Below, piece after piece: positions 17,750-27,002 of a stretch of 64,000 nt of DNA. Position 1 is the stretch's first letter. Each line of letters starts with the position of its first letter. Both the position numbers and the translations under genes were made by a program. The stretch is taken from assembly GCA_003151235.1 (NCBI GenBank), contig PLWZ01000051.1:1-64000 (forward strand), given 5' to 3'. Source of the DNA: Acidimicrobiaceae bacterium. GTDB lineage: Bacteria; Actinomycetota; Acidimicrobiia; Acidimicrobiales; RAAP-2. Under the pieces are notes generated by a model. It saw only the letters and a program-made list of their open reading frames with translations. It made no database searches and was not told where the DNA came from.

Positions 17750-18268
17750 GTGACGACCGTGGTGCTGCGCGAAGACGCTATCCACTATCACGCGCGGCGT
17801 GGCCTCGAACTCCTAGATTGGCGCCTGCTCGCAGGTCAATATCCGAACGGATCTGATGATGAGCTCCCTTGCCTCAGCGTCGTAGATTCGCGATTGGCGC
17901 GCGACCGGAGCCCTGACCCGCGGCGCCACAGTCTCAACAAACTGGTTCCTGATCTGCTCGCCGTCCGAAGAAATCTTCTCATGGTCATTGAGATGAAGCC
18001 CGGTTACAACCCCGCTGACGAGCTGAAGCTGATCGAGTTGATGACAACCAGGCGGAATGAGTTCGATGAGGCCTTTGCCCGACTCTCGACGCAACAGAAC
18101 TGGGGCCTCGACCCGGCCGACCTGGTCTTCCTGCCATGTCTCGGCTTCTCGGAAGGTACAAAGTATCCGGCCAGGCCTGACTTCTGCTACCTCACGATCG
18201 ATGGGTCCCATCGAATGCGGTTGATCCCGAACGGGACGCTCGAGGAGGAGATGGCGAGTGATGGCTGA
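17750..18268 (+). CDS. Putative restriction endonuclease (small PD-(D/E)XK protein)
   Basis: A 172-residue protein lying between two DNA methyltransferase genes, 3 bases after one and overlapping the other by 11 bases. The segment KLVPDLLAVRRNLLMVIEMK has the spacing of a PD-(D/E)XK active site: PD, about nine residues, then E-x-K. Hydrophobic strands flank it, as in small type II restriction enzymes and in Vsr-like nicking proteins. No DNA-binding domain is obvious. It is the best candidate for the cleaving subunit of the cluster, or one of two such subunits together with the protein encoded at 19422-20444. Confidence 0.6.
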   Translation: MTTVVLREDAIHYHARRGLELLDWRLLAGQYPNGSDDELPCLSVVDSRLARDRSPDPRRHSLNKLVPDLLAVRRNLLMVIEMKPGYNPADELKLIELMTTRRNEFDEAFARLSTQQNWGLDPADLVFLPCLGFSEGTKYPARPDFCYLTIDGSHRMRLIPNGTLEEEMASDG

Positions 18269-19415
18269 CCTCCAGAACGCAGCTTCCGCACAGGACTGGG
18301 AACAGCTCGACGGTGACACTCGCTACTTAACACACAGCCTCCATCGCTATTCAGGCAAGTTCATTCCTCAGATCGCCGGTCAGGCGATCGATCTAATCTC
18401 CGCCCCAGGGGAACTCGTCCTCGATCCGTACACGGGATCTGGAACATCGCTTCTTGAGGCAGCCCTAAGCGGGAGACATTCCATCGGAATTGATCTCAAC
18501 CCACTTGCCTGCGTCATCGCGAAAGTGAAGACGACTCCCATTGCGCCTGAACGTCTCGACGACTTCAGACAGCGGCTGGAGCAATCCGTTCGGAGTCTGA
18601 ACGGATTGCAGTTGGAGCTTTCCGGCCTGACTGGCACGGAATCCCCACGTCTGGCGGTAGAGAGCGATCCTCGGTGGACGGAGCCATCGTTTGTGAAGTG
18701 GTTCCCCGATGAACGCCGGAGAGAGCTCGTCTTGATCAACCAACTCATTCAGACAGAACCGGCGAGTGATCTCCGTCGGGTGGGCTGGATCGCGTTTAGC
18801 GAAATCCTCCGCCAGAGCAGCATGGCGAACACCTCGTACCCCAATGTCATGTACGACCGACGCAAGACACCTCCTCGATCCGCGATCCCGAGATTCCTAC
18901 GGCGCCTTGTTGAGGTGTGTGATGCCGTGGCTCAACTCCATGAGAAGCTGCCGGACGAGATGACGCCGACTGTTCTACAGGCGTCGGCGTGCAGCTTGCC
19001 CCTCGAAGACGAGTCCATAGATGCGATTGTTACTCACCCCCCCTACATCGGGAGCATTCCTTACGCTGAGTATGGCGTGCTGAGCTTGATGTGGTTAGGC
19101 GTCGATCCGAGGGCAGTTGATGCTGTTCTCACAGGAGGTCGCCGGCAATCTCGTCACGTCGTGACCAGGTTTCAGGCGGACTTCGCCGAGACGTTTCACC
19201 AGTGTTACCGCGTACTTCGACGAGACCGACATCTTGCGATGCTGCTTGGAAGTCCGACTGTCCGCGGAGAACGAATTGACCTTCCGGCCATGGCCCAAGA
19301 GCTTGCAAGATCGTGCGGCTTCGTACTCGAAGGATTGGTCAAGCGTAAGGGCGGTAATCGGCGAGCGAACCTGATGGCTGAGGAGACGCTCCTCTTCTTC
19401 CGTCGGCCAGCATGA
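18258..19415 (+). CDS. DNA methyltransferase, second of a pair
   Basis: A 385-residue enzyme. The SAM-binding motif LDPYTGSGTSLLEAAL is near residue 55 and the catalytic motif THPPYIGS near 259, again motif I before motif IV with a spacer of about 200 residues that should hold the target-recognition region. It lacks the HTH domain of the neighbour at 15971. The start may be GTG 18258 or ATG 18261, after GAGGAG. Paired methyltransferases of different sequence in one restriction-modification cluster usually modify the two strands of an asymmetric site. The gene overlaps the nuclease-like gene and converges with the next gene. Confidence 0.85.
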   Translation: MMADLQNAASAQDWEQLDGDTRYLTHSLHRYSGKFIPQIAGQAIDLISAPGELVLDPYTGSGTSLLEAALSGRHSIGIDLNPLACVIAKVKTTPIAPERLDDFRQRLEQSVRSLNGLQLELSGLTGTESPRLAVESDPRWTEPSFVKWFPDERRRELVLINQLIQTEPASDLRRVGWIAFSEILRQSSMANTSYPNVMYDRRKTPPRSAIPRFLRRLVEVCDAVAQLHEKLPDEMTPTVLQASACSLPLEDESIDAIVTHPPYIGSIPYAEYGVLSLMWLGVDPRAVDAVLTGGRRQSRHVVTRFQADFAETFHQCYRVLRRDRHLAMLLGSPTVRGERIDLPAMAQELARSCGFVLEGLVKRKGGNRRANLMAEETLLFFRRPA

Positions 19416-19421
19416 CCGGGT

Positions 19422-20444
19422 CTAGAGATCGGCCCTGTACACGATCCCATCCGCAAAGCGGATTGCATCGGCTACTTCTCTGAACAGGCGGATGTCCTTA
19501 CGTCTCCCGGAACCTGCCGCGACGATCCACTGTTGGCGGTCAATATGCGAGAAGTTCAGCACTAGGGCGCGCGTTCGGTTATTCATCCCTCCGCAATAGA
19601 GGTAAGCGTACAGAATCGCCATCCCCGTGTACGGATCAGAACGAACGTTCCGCATTCCGATGTCATAGAGAACAATCTCACGATCTGTCGGGAACCCAGC
19701 ACCGACCAGCTCGGGATGAGCCGAAACCGGACCAATCCGAACGGATGGTGGCGGGCCATCGTATCGCTGCGGCCGAAGGACTTCGGTATCCGTGAACACC
19801 ACACGCTCAAGCTCCTGGGCCGCTTCGAAAGTTGACTCAAGAATGCCGACGCGAGCTTGTTCGAGGTCGCCGTTGACCAGGAGGTCTAGGTGAAGATCAA
19901 GGTAGGCCTTGAGACGTTCGTCCTTCTCGGGACCGAAGATGATTTCATACGAGTCATCGACGGGCCATCGAATGGTCGTGATCGGCGATCGCTCAATCTG
20001 CATCACCGCATCGATGGCCTTGAAGAGCCGCAAGTTCATGTATCGAGGACCGCTTGTTTCACCCCCGTGCTTGAAGGCCGCGTATGGACACACGTAGACA
20101 GCAGGAACTCCGCAGCGGGCCGCCTGGGCAAGTCGGGCAAAACGCTGGCCCGGGTTGTGTCCGCTCGGTACCTCTACGGTTCGTTCGAGAACCAACAAGG
20201 GAATGTCATTATCGTCTGTCAGAACAACGTCCGGTCTGTCGTACGATAGAACTTCCTGGAGCCGGGTCGGGAGTTGCGAATTTATCCTGGGGAATGCCAG
20301 AAGCTCAGCGTCGGCGAGCGACTCATGCAATCCTCCGAACCAGACTCCCTCTTGATAGCTGTCGTAGTAGATCCGCAAAGAAGACCAATCCCGGCAGCCG
20401 ATGCCTCGTTCGGTGCGAACACTAGCTGACCATCTCAGCATCAT
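19422..20444 (-). CDS. Putative restriction endonuclease-like protein
   Basis: A 340-residue protein whose middle carries RPDVVLTDDNDIPLLVLERT, then VEVPSGHNPGQRFARL. This matches the D...E-x-x-x-E-x-(P)-x-G-H-N-x-x-QR form of a restriction-endonuclease-like active site with an extended second motif. The remaining sequence includes VPAVYVCPYAAF and a C-terminal aromatic region, without named domains. It converges on the second methyltransferase with only 6 bases between the stops. It may be the main cleaving enzyme of the cluster, with the small protein at 17750 as partner, or a separate enzyme. A family name cannot be given from sequence alone. Confidence 0.55.
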   Translation of the reverse strand: MMLRWSASVRTERGIGCRDWSSLRIYYDSYQEGVWFGGLHESLADAELLAFPRINSQLPTRLQEVLSYDRPDVVLTDDNDIPLLVLERTVEVPSGHNPGQRFARLAQAARCGVPAVYVCPYAAFKHGGETSGPRYMNLRLFKAIDAVMQIERSPITTIRWPVDDSYEIIFGPEKDERLKAYLDLHLDLLVNGDLEQARVGILESTFEAAQELERVVFTDTEVLRPQRYDGPPPSVRIGPVSAHPELVGAGFPTDREIVLYDIGMRNVRSDPYTGMAILYAYLYCGGMNNRTRALVLNFSHIDRQQWIVAAGSGRRKDIRLFREVADAIRFADGIVYRADL

Positions 20445-20537
20445 CTAGTGGCGGCTCGCTCGACAGCTACAGCATCTTGGGTGCTTCCTAAGGATCAGTG
20501 GGCCTACTTCTGACGGATCGAGCTACAGCGAGGCGTT

Positions 20538-21578
20538 TCACGGGTCCGAGTCATTCTTTCTCGAAGCCGAGTCGAGACGCCGAGCGACGAGACTGATGAG
20601 AGCCAGCGCCTCGAATGCCTCAACGTGAGTTAGCGAGTAGTCGTCGCTATGAGCAACAAGGTTCCTCATAGATTTCATGATGCCCAGAGCTAGCAGTCGT
20701 GTGCCCTCGTGGAAATTTTTCCCCGTGCGAGTATCCGGATCTCCGACCTGAATTCGTCCGAAGGCCTCTTCGACCAAGGGAGTACCGTCACTCGTCAGTC
20801 CGGAGACTTGACGGATGTTCGCAGCGAGAGCCTTGGCCGCTTCGAGCACGGCCATCTCGGGCTTGCCGGTGAAGAACAGGTCTCGGGCGGCTTCTGCGAT
20901 CTGGGGATGAAGAGAGTCGATGGTGAACGTGTCGGATGCAGGCGACGCGTCTAGTACCTCAGACCAGCGGGGCGCCAAGGCTGGCAGGCCCGTGTAGGTG
21001 CCCGGCGCGGGCACCTGCGGTACCTGCGGGGGTCGAAGCTGGTCGCGGACCTCAAGAAACCCCTCCAGTGTGGTGACGCCTTTGAACTTCAGTGCGCTCT
21101 CATTCACATCCCACCACGAATCTTCGGGTGGTGTCGGTGATCCGCTGGTGATGAGATACCCCTCAGTGGTGCTCACTAGAGCCGTAATCCGAGCGATCGT
21201 CGCTTCGCTCATCTCGTGAGAGTCTCTGAGCTGCCCGGCAGTCACTCTTGGTGGATCGGCTGTACTGATGTAGACGGTGCAGCACTGCTGAGCAAAGCGA
21301 ACGAGGTCCGGCAAGAATTGCCGGCCCCGCTCCGTCTTTGCCAAACCGGCGGCCGATAGCGATACCGAGTCGCCGCCCGCCAGGCCGTATCCGCCGAGAT
21401 GGGCAGGGATCTGGGGAAGTGGCTCGAAGGCGGGGCCTTCTTCACCCCGTTGGGCTGCAGCGCGCCGGAGTGCTCTCAGGCTCGGCCATGTTCCATCGAG
21501 CATGAACTGAGCAGCAGCAAGATCAAACAAGCGCTGCAGCGGATCGTCGGGACCGAAGTCAGCGGCTCGAATTGTCAC
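20538..21578 (-). CDS. TIGR02391 (Ymh-like) family protein
   Basis: The start is placed at the GTG at 21578; an upstream extension to 21782 has no family-like sequence and overlaps the divergent gene. The C-terminal 120 residues match the TIGR02391 pattern: SLHPQIAEAARDLFFTG, AVLEAAKALAANI, a DG...LVEEAFG segment, G(I/L)-x-x-x-RN-x-x-AHSD and EAFEALALISLVARRLD. The RN(x)2AH centre is typical of this family and resembles HEPN-type helical bundles. The first 230 residues are unknown. Members often occur in defence islands; their activity is not established. Confidence 0.75.
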   Translation of the reverse strand: MTIRAADFGPDDPLQRLFDLAAAQFMLDGTWPSLRALRRAAAQRGEEGPAFEPLPQIPAHLGGYGLAGGDSVSLSAAGLAKTERGRQFLPDLVRFAQQCCTVYISTADPPRVTAGQLRDSHEMSEATIARITALVSTTEGYLITSGSPTPPEDSWWDVNESALKFKGVTTLEGFLEVRDQLRPPQVPQVPAPGTYTGLPALAPRWSEVLDASPASDTFTIDSLHPQIAEAARDLFFTGKPEMAVLEAAKALAANIRQVSGLTSDGTPLVEEAFGRIQVGDPDTRTGKNFHEGTRLLALGIMKSMRNLVAHSDDYSLTHVEAFEALALISLVARRLDSASRKNDSDP

Positions 21579-21736
21579 CCAAGCAGTTTTGCATCCGCAG
21601 AACTTCCTCAGATACTGACCGAGTCTTGTCCAGACGACACCCCTCACGGGAAGCGGTGGGCCTCCCCCGCGTTGGCTTTCGGCGACGCTTTGCTTCCAGG
21701 GCTCTATGGGGGCACTCCCCGGATTACGATCAGCTC

Positions 21737-22432
21737 GTGGCACTCCGGGCTCAGCTATTTCCTGCCGATCCCGAGGAAACACGACGCGTCGCCCGGCTCA
21801 TCGACGAAGACCTCGACGATCCGGACGCTGCCCAGTTCCTGAGGCAGTTCTACGACCCATCATCGAATTACGCGGGTGCGACCTACCTCGACCTAGGTAA
21901 GAACGATCCGAACAACATCATCGAAGACGACCTGCTCGCGGTCACCCTGCTAGAGGTGCGGTTTCATCCGCGGAGTGTTCGGCGGCTCCTCGATCGGAAT
22001 AGTCCCGCGCGACGCGCCGTTCTTGATCAGCTGAAGGCGGTACCGCCGGGCGTTGAACTAGGCCCCGCTGATATCAAGACCGTCGATCTCGCCTGGCAAT
22101 TCTGCCGAAGTGTTCATGACTTGCTCGGCGGCTCCCAGTGGGTGGCTATCGGAAAGCTATGTGCGCGAAAGAGGCCAGCTTTGATTCCAATCCAAGACAG
22201 CGTCATGAACGACCGTCTGGACTTGCGTCATGGTGGATTCTGGCTCACCACTAGGGCATTGCTTGACGACCAGCGCCGAGCGAGGCTCCGGCAGTTGGCG
22301 TTGGACGCGGACCCTAGTGGTTCACTTGGGCTCGCCGGCATCCCGACGCTGCGATTGTTGGACACAGTTGTGTGGATGCGCCACAGCAAGGGTGCAGAAC
22401 CAACCCGACGGAGGCTACGGAGTAGCTCCTAA
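21737..22432 (+). CDS. DUF6308-like conserved actinobacterial protein
   Basis: The frame is open from 21572, but the recognisable family sequence begins near the GTG at 21737 (VALRAQLF), so this start is preferred; no good ribosome site helps the choice. The pattern FYDPSSNYAGATYLDLG, then NNIIEDDLLAVTLLEVRF, then WVAIGKLCARKRPALIPIQDSV, with the ending RLLDTVVWMRH, resembles the Streptomyces family I know as DUF6308. That name is from memory and is not verified. The function is unknown. The stop overlaps the end of the next, convergent gene by four bases. Confidence 0.55.
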   Translation: MALRAQLFPADPEETRRVARLIDEDLDDPDAAQFLRQFYDPSSNYAGATYLDLGKNDPNNIIEDDLLAVTLLEVRFHPRSVRRLLDRNSPARRAVLDQLKAVPPGVELGPADIKTVDLAWQFCRSVHDLLGGSQWVAIGKLCARKRPALIPIQDSVMNDRLDLRHGGFWLTTRALLDDQRRARLRQLALDADPSGSLGLAGIPTLRLLDTVVWMRHSKGAEPTRRRLRSSS

Positions 22433-23247
22433 TCATCCTTGTCGTCCGCATCATCGTCTCCGCTGGTCCACTTCGTCAGCTCGGCCAGTTGCTCGTCTGT
22501 GTAGTCAGGCGACAGGTCGATCTCTTCGTCCTCATCGACGGTCAACTCGGGTGCGGTCCAGACATTTATTGTGTCCCCGGACTCGCCTTCCCCGTCCTGA
22601 GTGTCGTGTCCGCCGTAATCAAATGGGGCGTCCCAGGCTGGCACCACATCATCGCTATCAGTCGACTCGTTCGGTGCTTGACCCTTCATCACCTTCAATC
22701 GAAGCGACTCGCTAGGCGCCGCTGGCTCATCGATCGCAAGTAGATCTGTTCGGCCTTTGACGTCAACATCAGCAGGTAGTGCCGGCCCACCTTTGCGTGG
22801 ACCAATCGTGACCGTCAGACTCGAAGGATCCTGAAGCCGATAGACCCGGGTAAGGGTAGCGACCAAGCGATCGGCAACCACATGAACTGGCACCGGAGCA
22901 TCCCAGAGCTGCTTGAAGTTCGGATCAGGAGAAGCCCAGCCGAGATCAATCATGTTCTGCTCGTCATGCGTCGTGAGTCGGTCGGTACCCGACAAAAACT
23001 CGTTACTCACGGCCTCACATAAGAGTCCACCACCATCGACTGGAAGAAACTGCACGTAATACTTAGCGCTTTTGTCAACATCGATGACGAGAAAATGGGC
23101 TCGGTCTTCGAGCAACGCCCGTAGAACCTCGATCAACCTCTCTCGCATCTCCGGCAAGCTTGATGTAGCCAGGCACTTTTCAGCGAGCGAGGCGATGGCT
23201 TGATTAGTCACAGCTCCATGACCCGGATCGTCCGCTTCACGGGCCAC
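22429..23247 (-). CDS. TY-Chap-like domain protein with an acidic tail
   Basis: A 272-residue protein starting at GTG. The first 130 residues (MRERLIEVLRALLEDRAHFL, then YYVQFLPVDGGGLLCEAVSN, then LGWASPDPN) resemble TY-Chap domains, a family related to type III secretion chaperones. The last 90 residues are rich in aspartate and glutamate and end in a run of D and K, a disordered acidic tail. A chaperone-like or DNA-mimic role is conceivable. It is transcribed in the same direction as the frameshifted gene upstream (68 bases apart). Confidence 0.5.
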   Translation of the reverse strand: MAREADDPGHGAVTNQAIASLAEKCLATSSLPEMRERLIEVLRALLEDRAHFLVIDVDKSAKYYVQFLPVDGGGLLCEAVSNEFLSGTDRLTTHDEQNMIDLGWASPDPNFKQLWDAPVPVHVVADRLVATLTRVYRLQDPSSLTVTIGPRKGGPALPADVDVKGRTDLLAIDEPAAPSESLRLKVMKGQAPNESTDSDDVVPAWDAPFDYGGHDTQDGEGESGDTINVWTAPELTVDEDEEIDLSPDYTDEQLAELTKWTSGDDDADDKDD

Positions 23248-23315
23248 TGGACAGGCACCTTACGGAGCGTATCGCCGAGCTTCCCCGGTACGGTGGAGCC
23301 TTTTGAACAAGCCGG

Positions 23316-24264
23316 CTAGAGATGGACAACGGCAACTCCCCCCAGGCCTGCGAAAATCCCTGGCTCAACGGTCTCGTGATTGAGAACTAGTGCTCGAACC
23401 TCGTCCGGCAAGGAGAATCTCAGGCCCCGCAGGATGTGGTCGTAGTACGACAAGCCGAAGTGTCCGTGGTCGAGTGGGGTAACTTCGAAAACCCGTCCAA
23501 CAACCGGCGGAGCCAATGCCGATGTCGCCGCCGCGAATGCGGTAAAGCGCATTTCGGCGGCTTGAGCGAAGAATCGCCTAGCGACCTGGCGCGCTCCCGT
23601 TTGCGGATTGAGCAGGAACTCACGCAGGTCGCTCGGTAGGGCGTGGAGGTTCAGATCCAACACCCCGGAATCGTCGTCGGCCGGTGCGACCAAGTCTTCA
23701 AAAGGGGCGGAGCGTTCAAACGCTTGCTCAGCCGTCCACTCGTACTCGACGATGTACTTCGCGCAAGGTCCGGAAAGAGCTGACACGCTCGAGCGGTCGC
23801 AAATCGGACACGCGAGCTCGATATGGCCCGCTCCACAAGGCAGTCCACGCCGATACTCGGTGTCCCCGCAGTACAGCGCGTAGGCGGCTGGAACATCAAA
23901 GGTGTCCGCGGCGTCAAGGAGCTTGTGGAGCTGCTTCCGATCCCCGCTCTGATAGCCGAAATCAATATGCCACCGAGAACCGCGCCGTAGGAGCTTCTTC
24001 GCCTGTATCAGGACTCCAAAGCACTCCCGTGCTGTCGAGAAACCACCAGAACCAATCGGCGCCTACACGACCCTCTTCCCGAGGATTGAATTGGGCGTAG
24101 CTGATGCGTGCCGACGCCGCCTCGATGTAGGTGACGGTCAGCTCTTCCTCGCTCGGCTCGTGATCGTTGAGCATTCGCCGGCGCCAACGCTCGTCCACGG
24201 CTGCGCGGGCACGGATCAGCGAGGTACGTAGGTCATCATGTTCGTGTGGCGAAGTTGTCGTCAC
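23316..24264 (-). pseudogene. Frameshifted nuclease-like gene (DUF6615-type)
   Basis: Two overlapping reading frames together make one coherent protein of about 315 residues. The first, from GTG 24264, ends in the conserved NPREEGRVGADWFWWF. The second, which lacks any start of its own, continues the same protein: FGVLIQAKKLLRRGSRWHID, GYQSGDRKQLHKLLDAAD, then a GPCAKYIVEY segment, to the stop at 23316. The junction is at a GGG run near 24026-24030, where one extra G (or two missing bases) moves the frame. QAKKL is the E/Q-x-K position of a PD-(D/E)XK-like fold. The family name is from memory. Confidence 0.75.
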
Positions 24265-24355
24265 TCTGGATCGGACTTGAGACCACGTACCGTTTGCGGC
24301 AACTTGCCTAAATCTGTCACTTGTCTCACCGCCCTTCGATTAGTAAATCATTGGC

Positions 24356-25747
24356 GTGAGCATGGAGCCCAGTGTCGGCTCTCCGCGGCGAACCGTGAAG
24401 CGATGGCCAAAGCTCAACGAGCTTCAGCTCACCGTGCTTCAAAGGATTGGCAACCCAGCCGAAACGACTGGATCGGGCGACTGGGAGCTGGCAAAGACCG
24501 TCTACGCCCTGCGGGATCGCGGCCTCGTCAAGACGGTCAAGGGGGAGGAACCGCGCTGGGTGGCTGAAATCACCGAGGCTGGCCGCTTCTACCTCGAGCA
24601 CGGCCACCCTCCTGATGACGCACTCAATCCGCCTCCAGCCCAGACCGGTCTCAGGCGGGCAGAGTTATCGGCTGACGAGTTGCTGGCGGCGCTCGCCGCG
24701 AACAACAACGTTGTCACCCTCGAGAACCCGGACGACACCACGCGGGCTCTCTGGCGGCGCGCGCTGCACCGGACGAAGCGCGAGGGCCGGGTGCCGGAGG
24801 GGTTCCACCTCCAGCTCCGCGGACAAAGTCAGGGAGACTTCGTCATGGCGCTGGTCGAAGGCCGCCACCCCCACACTCAGTACCAGGAAGCCAAACCGCC
24901 CAGGATCGAGCTTCCGCTCGAGAATGACCTAACGCATCCGGTGGTGTCGGAACTGCGCGCGCGATTGGAAGCCCTGGCAACAGTCTCCGCCGACAGCTTG
25001 CCCCGGGCCCTGCTGCTGGTTCGAGCTCTAGTCGATGCGGCAGAACGCCACGGTCATGACTCGGCGATCGCCAAGGACAATCTCCCAGCCATCGTGTTTC
25101 AGAGCGGAACGTTGGCCTCGACCCTGATAATCGGCGAAGAGTCCGAGGTCGTCGAACAAGTCCCCAACCCTGAGGCGGACGGCAAGAAGGTCTACGGCTG
25201 GCAGCGAGTACAGCCACAGCTCGCAACCGTTTCGACCGGTCGGTTGACGTTCGAACTCGCCGACAACTGGAAGTTCCCAGGGCGACGCCGGCGCTGGGCC
25301 GATCGGACCCGTTGGCGTCTGGAGGACAAGTTGGGCGACGTTCTGGCCGAGCTTGATGCCAGGGCGGCCATTGGCGCGGAGCAAGTAGCGGCCGAGGAGC
25401 AGGCGCGAGCCGAACGTCGGGCGGAATGGGAACAGGCCATGGCCCGGGCCCGAGAGCAGTATCTGGAGGACTACCGCTATCGAACGTTGCTCGACCAGGT
25501 GAACGCTCGAAACGAGGCTCGAGACATCGCTGAGTACTGCGACGCTTTGGACGCGGCGGCTGACCAGGAACAGAATGAGGAGTGGGCGGCGGAGATCCGG
25601 TCGTGGTCTCAGTGGGCCCGGAGCCGAGCCGAGCCCGGTGATCCGCTTCGCGGACGACCAACAATGCCGCCCGATCCCGAGCCGAAACCCAAGGATCTGC
25701 GACCGTACCTAGACGGATGGAGCCCAGACGGTCCAGACGAACGTTAG
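24356..25747 (+). CDS. Conserved actinobacterial protein with an N-terminal winged-helix region
   Basis: A 463-residue soluble protein starting at GTG 24356 (or ATG 24362). The first 80 residues form a likely winged helix (LNELQLTVLQRIG, ELAKTVYALRDRGLVKTV, EITEAGRFYLEHG). A middle domain follows, and residues about 320-420 are a long charged alpha-helical segment rich in E, R and A that is probably a coiled coil. The pair of this gene and the convergent gene at 25744 occurs in other actinobacteria as I recall, but I know no function. The stops overlap by four bases. Confidence 0.6.
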   Translation: MSMEPSVGSPRRTVKRWPKLNELQLTVLQRIGNPAETTGSGDWELAKTVYALRDRGLVKTVKGEEPRWVAEITEAGRFYLEHGHPPDDALNPPPAQTGLRRAELSADELLAALAANNNVVTLENPDDTTRALWRRALHRTKREGRVPEGFHLQLRGQSQGDFVMALVEGRHPHTQYQEAKPPRIELPLENDLTHPVVSELRARLEALATVSADSLPRALLLVRALVDAAERHGHDSAIAKDNLPAIVFQSGTLASTLIIGEESEVVEQVPNPEADGKKVYGWQRVQPQLATVSTGRLTFELADNWKFPGRRRRWADRTRWRLEDKLGDVLAELDARAAIGAEQVAAEEQARAERRAEWEQAMARAREQYLEDYRYRTLLDQVNARNEARDIAEYCDALDAAADQEQNEEWAAEIRSWSQWARSRAEPGDPLRGRPTMPPDPEPKPKDLRPYLDGWSPDGPDER

Positions 25748-26661
25748 AAGCGTCTTTGTTCTTGGCTGGCCCGGAGGGTCTCCACGGGAACACCCAACTC
25801 GCGTTCGAGCTCTTTGGCGACCCGATCACGCCCGGCAGCTGCCAGTTCCCGGATTGCCCGCTCGGCTACCTGACCCACCCGGAGAATCTCGGCTCGAAGA
25901 GCTAAGAGCTCCTCATGGCGATCGGCTGCCGCCGCGCCGCACCACTCACGAAGCAGGGCATACGACGGCTGCCACTTTTGGGCAGTCTCGGCGCAGATCT
26001 CGGGTGATACGTACCAGGGGTTGCGGCCGCCGTAGTCCTTGCCGTAGATGGCTTCTTGGGCCTGCCTAGCCTCGCTACGCACCACGTCGTCGAGGATCTG
26101 TTCAGCAAAGCGAGGGGCCAGCTGCTGAGCCAACGAGAGCGTTACGGCCCACGGCGCGACAAGTGTTCCGTCGTCGTCGACAAAGGCCAGTGGGTGATCG
26201 AGCAGCGGGTCCCGCTCAACTCCCACCTTCGCAACCAGCGCGTCAGGATCCGGAATGATGAGGACGCCAGCGATAGCACCGTAGCCGTCGCCGAGAAGGT
26301 CGTCTCCTACAGCTTCAAAGACTGCCGAGACAGCCCAGTACTCGGGGGTGTCTGCAACGTGACTTGAAGCGTCACGAACCGCTTCCCATCGGCACTCGCG
26401 GGCCTGCCAGCCGGTGACGTCCGACCAGGGAACCTTGAGCCGGTTGGGTGGAATCCATTCCTCTCGGCCCTCAAACTCCTCATCAAGGAAACGGACTCGG
26501 ACCCGCCGTGGACGAGCCGTCCCAACACGAACGATTTCGATCCGAACGGCTGGGGTGCGAGCCTTCTCGCGATACGCCCACTCCTCTCCTATCTGGACGG
26601 TAGGAGCCTTGTAGGGCACTCCCCCATCTTCGCTGAGTCGGAGGCCTGACGCCGGTGGCAA
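25744..26661 (-). CDS. Conserved actinobacterial protein of unknown function
   Basis: A 305-residue protein started here at TTG 26661, which has GGAG eight bases upstream. The core begins with VPYKAPTVQIGEEWAYREK and continues with RVRFLDEEFEGREEWIPPNR followed by LKVPW, a small beta-rich domain perhaps related to Tudor or SH3-like folds. The C-terminal 80 residues are helical with alternating charges. It is likely the partner of the convergent gene at 24356. No catalytic motif is visible. A truncated gene starts divergently just upstream. Confidence 0.6.
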   Translation of the reverse strand: MPPASGLRLSEDGGVPYKAPTVQIGEEWAYREKARTPAVRIEIVRVGTARPRRVRVRFLDEEFEGREEWIPPNRLKVPWSDVTGWQARECRWEAVRDASSHVADTPEYWAVSAVFEAVGDDLLGDGYGAIAGVLIIPDPDALVAKVGVERDPLLDHPLAFVDDDGTLVAPWAVTLSLAQQLAPRFAEQILDDVVRSEARQAQEAIYGKDYGGRNPWYVSPEICAETAQKWQPSYALLREWCGAAAADRHEELLALRAEILRVGQVAERAIRELAAAGRDRVAKELERELGVPVETLRASQEQRRF

Positions 26662-26717
26662 ACGGTCGTCTCCCCTCGTGACTTGGGATGTCGCAAGCTG
26701 GATGGGTTCCGACCATG

Positions 26718-27002
26718 GCTATCCGACTCACGCAGGGCGTCGATCCGGCAGATGCGATCAGGGCTCTCGATGAGTCGGCAGGTGACCTTGAGAATCGCCG
26801 GACTTGGGCCAACGACGCAGCCGGCAGTCGAAAGCTGTATCTCCGGTGGGCGGATATCGGACATCGGATACTCCGGCAGTACCTGGGCTCGGCGACACGC
26901 CGGATCCGGGAAGGCCCTCCTAATTGTTGGTACTGCTTTCTATGTTCGTTCGATGTTCGCAGATCACATTCATCCCCCTACGGCTGGGTCGAGGTCGCGT
27001 AG
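26718..27002 (+). pseudogene. 5' fragment of a conserved gene, truncated near 26.9 kb
   Basis: From ATG 26718 the frame encodes MAIRLTQGVDPADAIRALDE, then GDLENRRTWA and a KLYLRWADIGHRILRQYL helix, which resembles the N-terminus of an actinobacterial family often found near the two preceding genes. After about residue 60 the sequence loses this character (cysteine- and serine-rich, low in alanine) and runs out at 27002, overlapping the antisense gene at 26978. The natural 3' part appears to be missing, probably through deletion or recombination at the junction with the efflux-pump region. Confidence 0.45.

Noticed and set aside
23651-23965. 104-residue frame on the minus strand
   Set aside because: It is a shadow of the frameshifted gene; the product has no consistent pattern.
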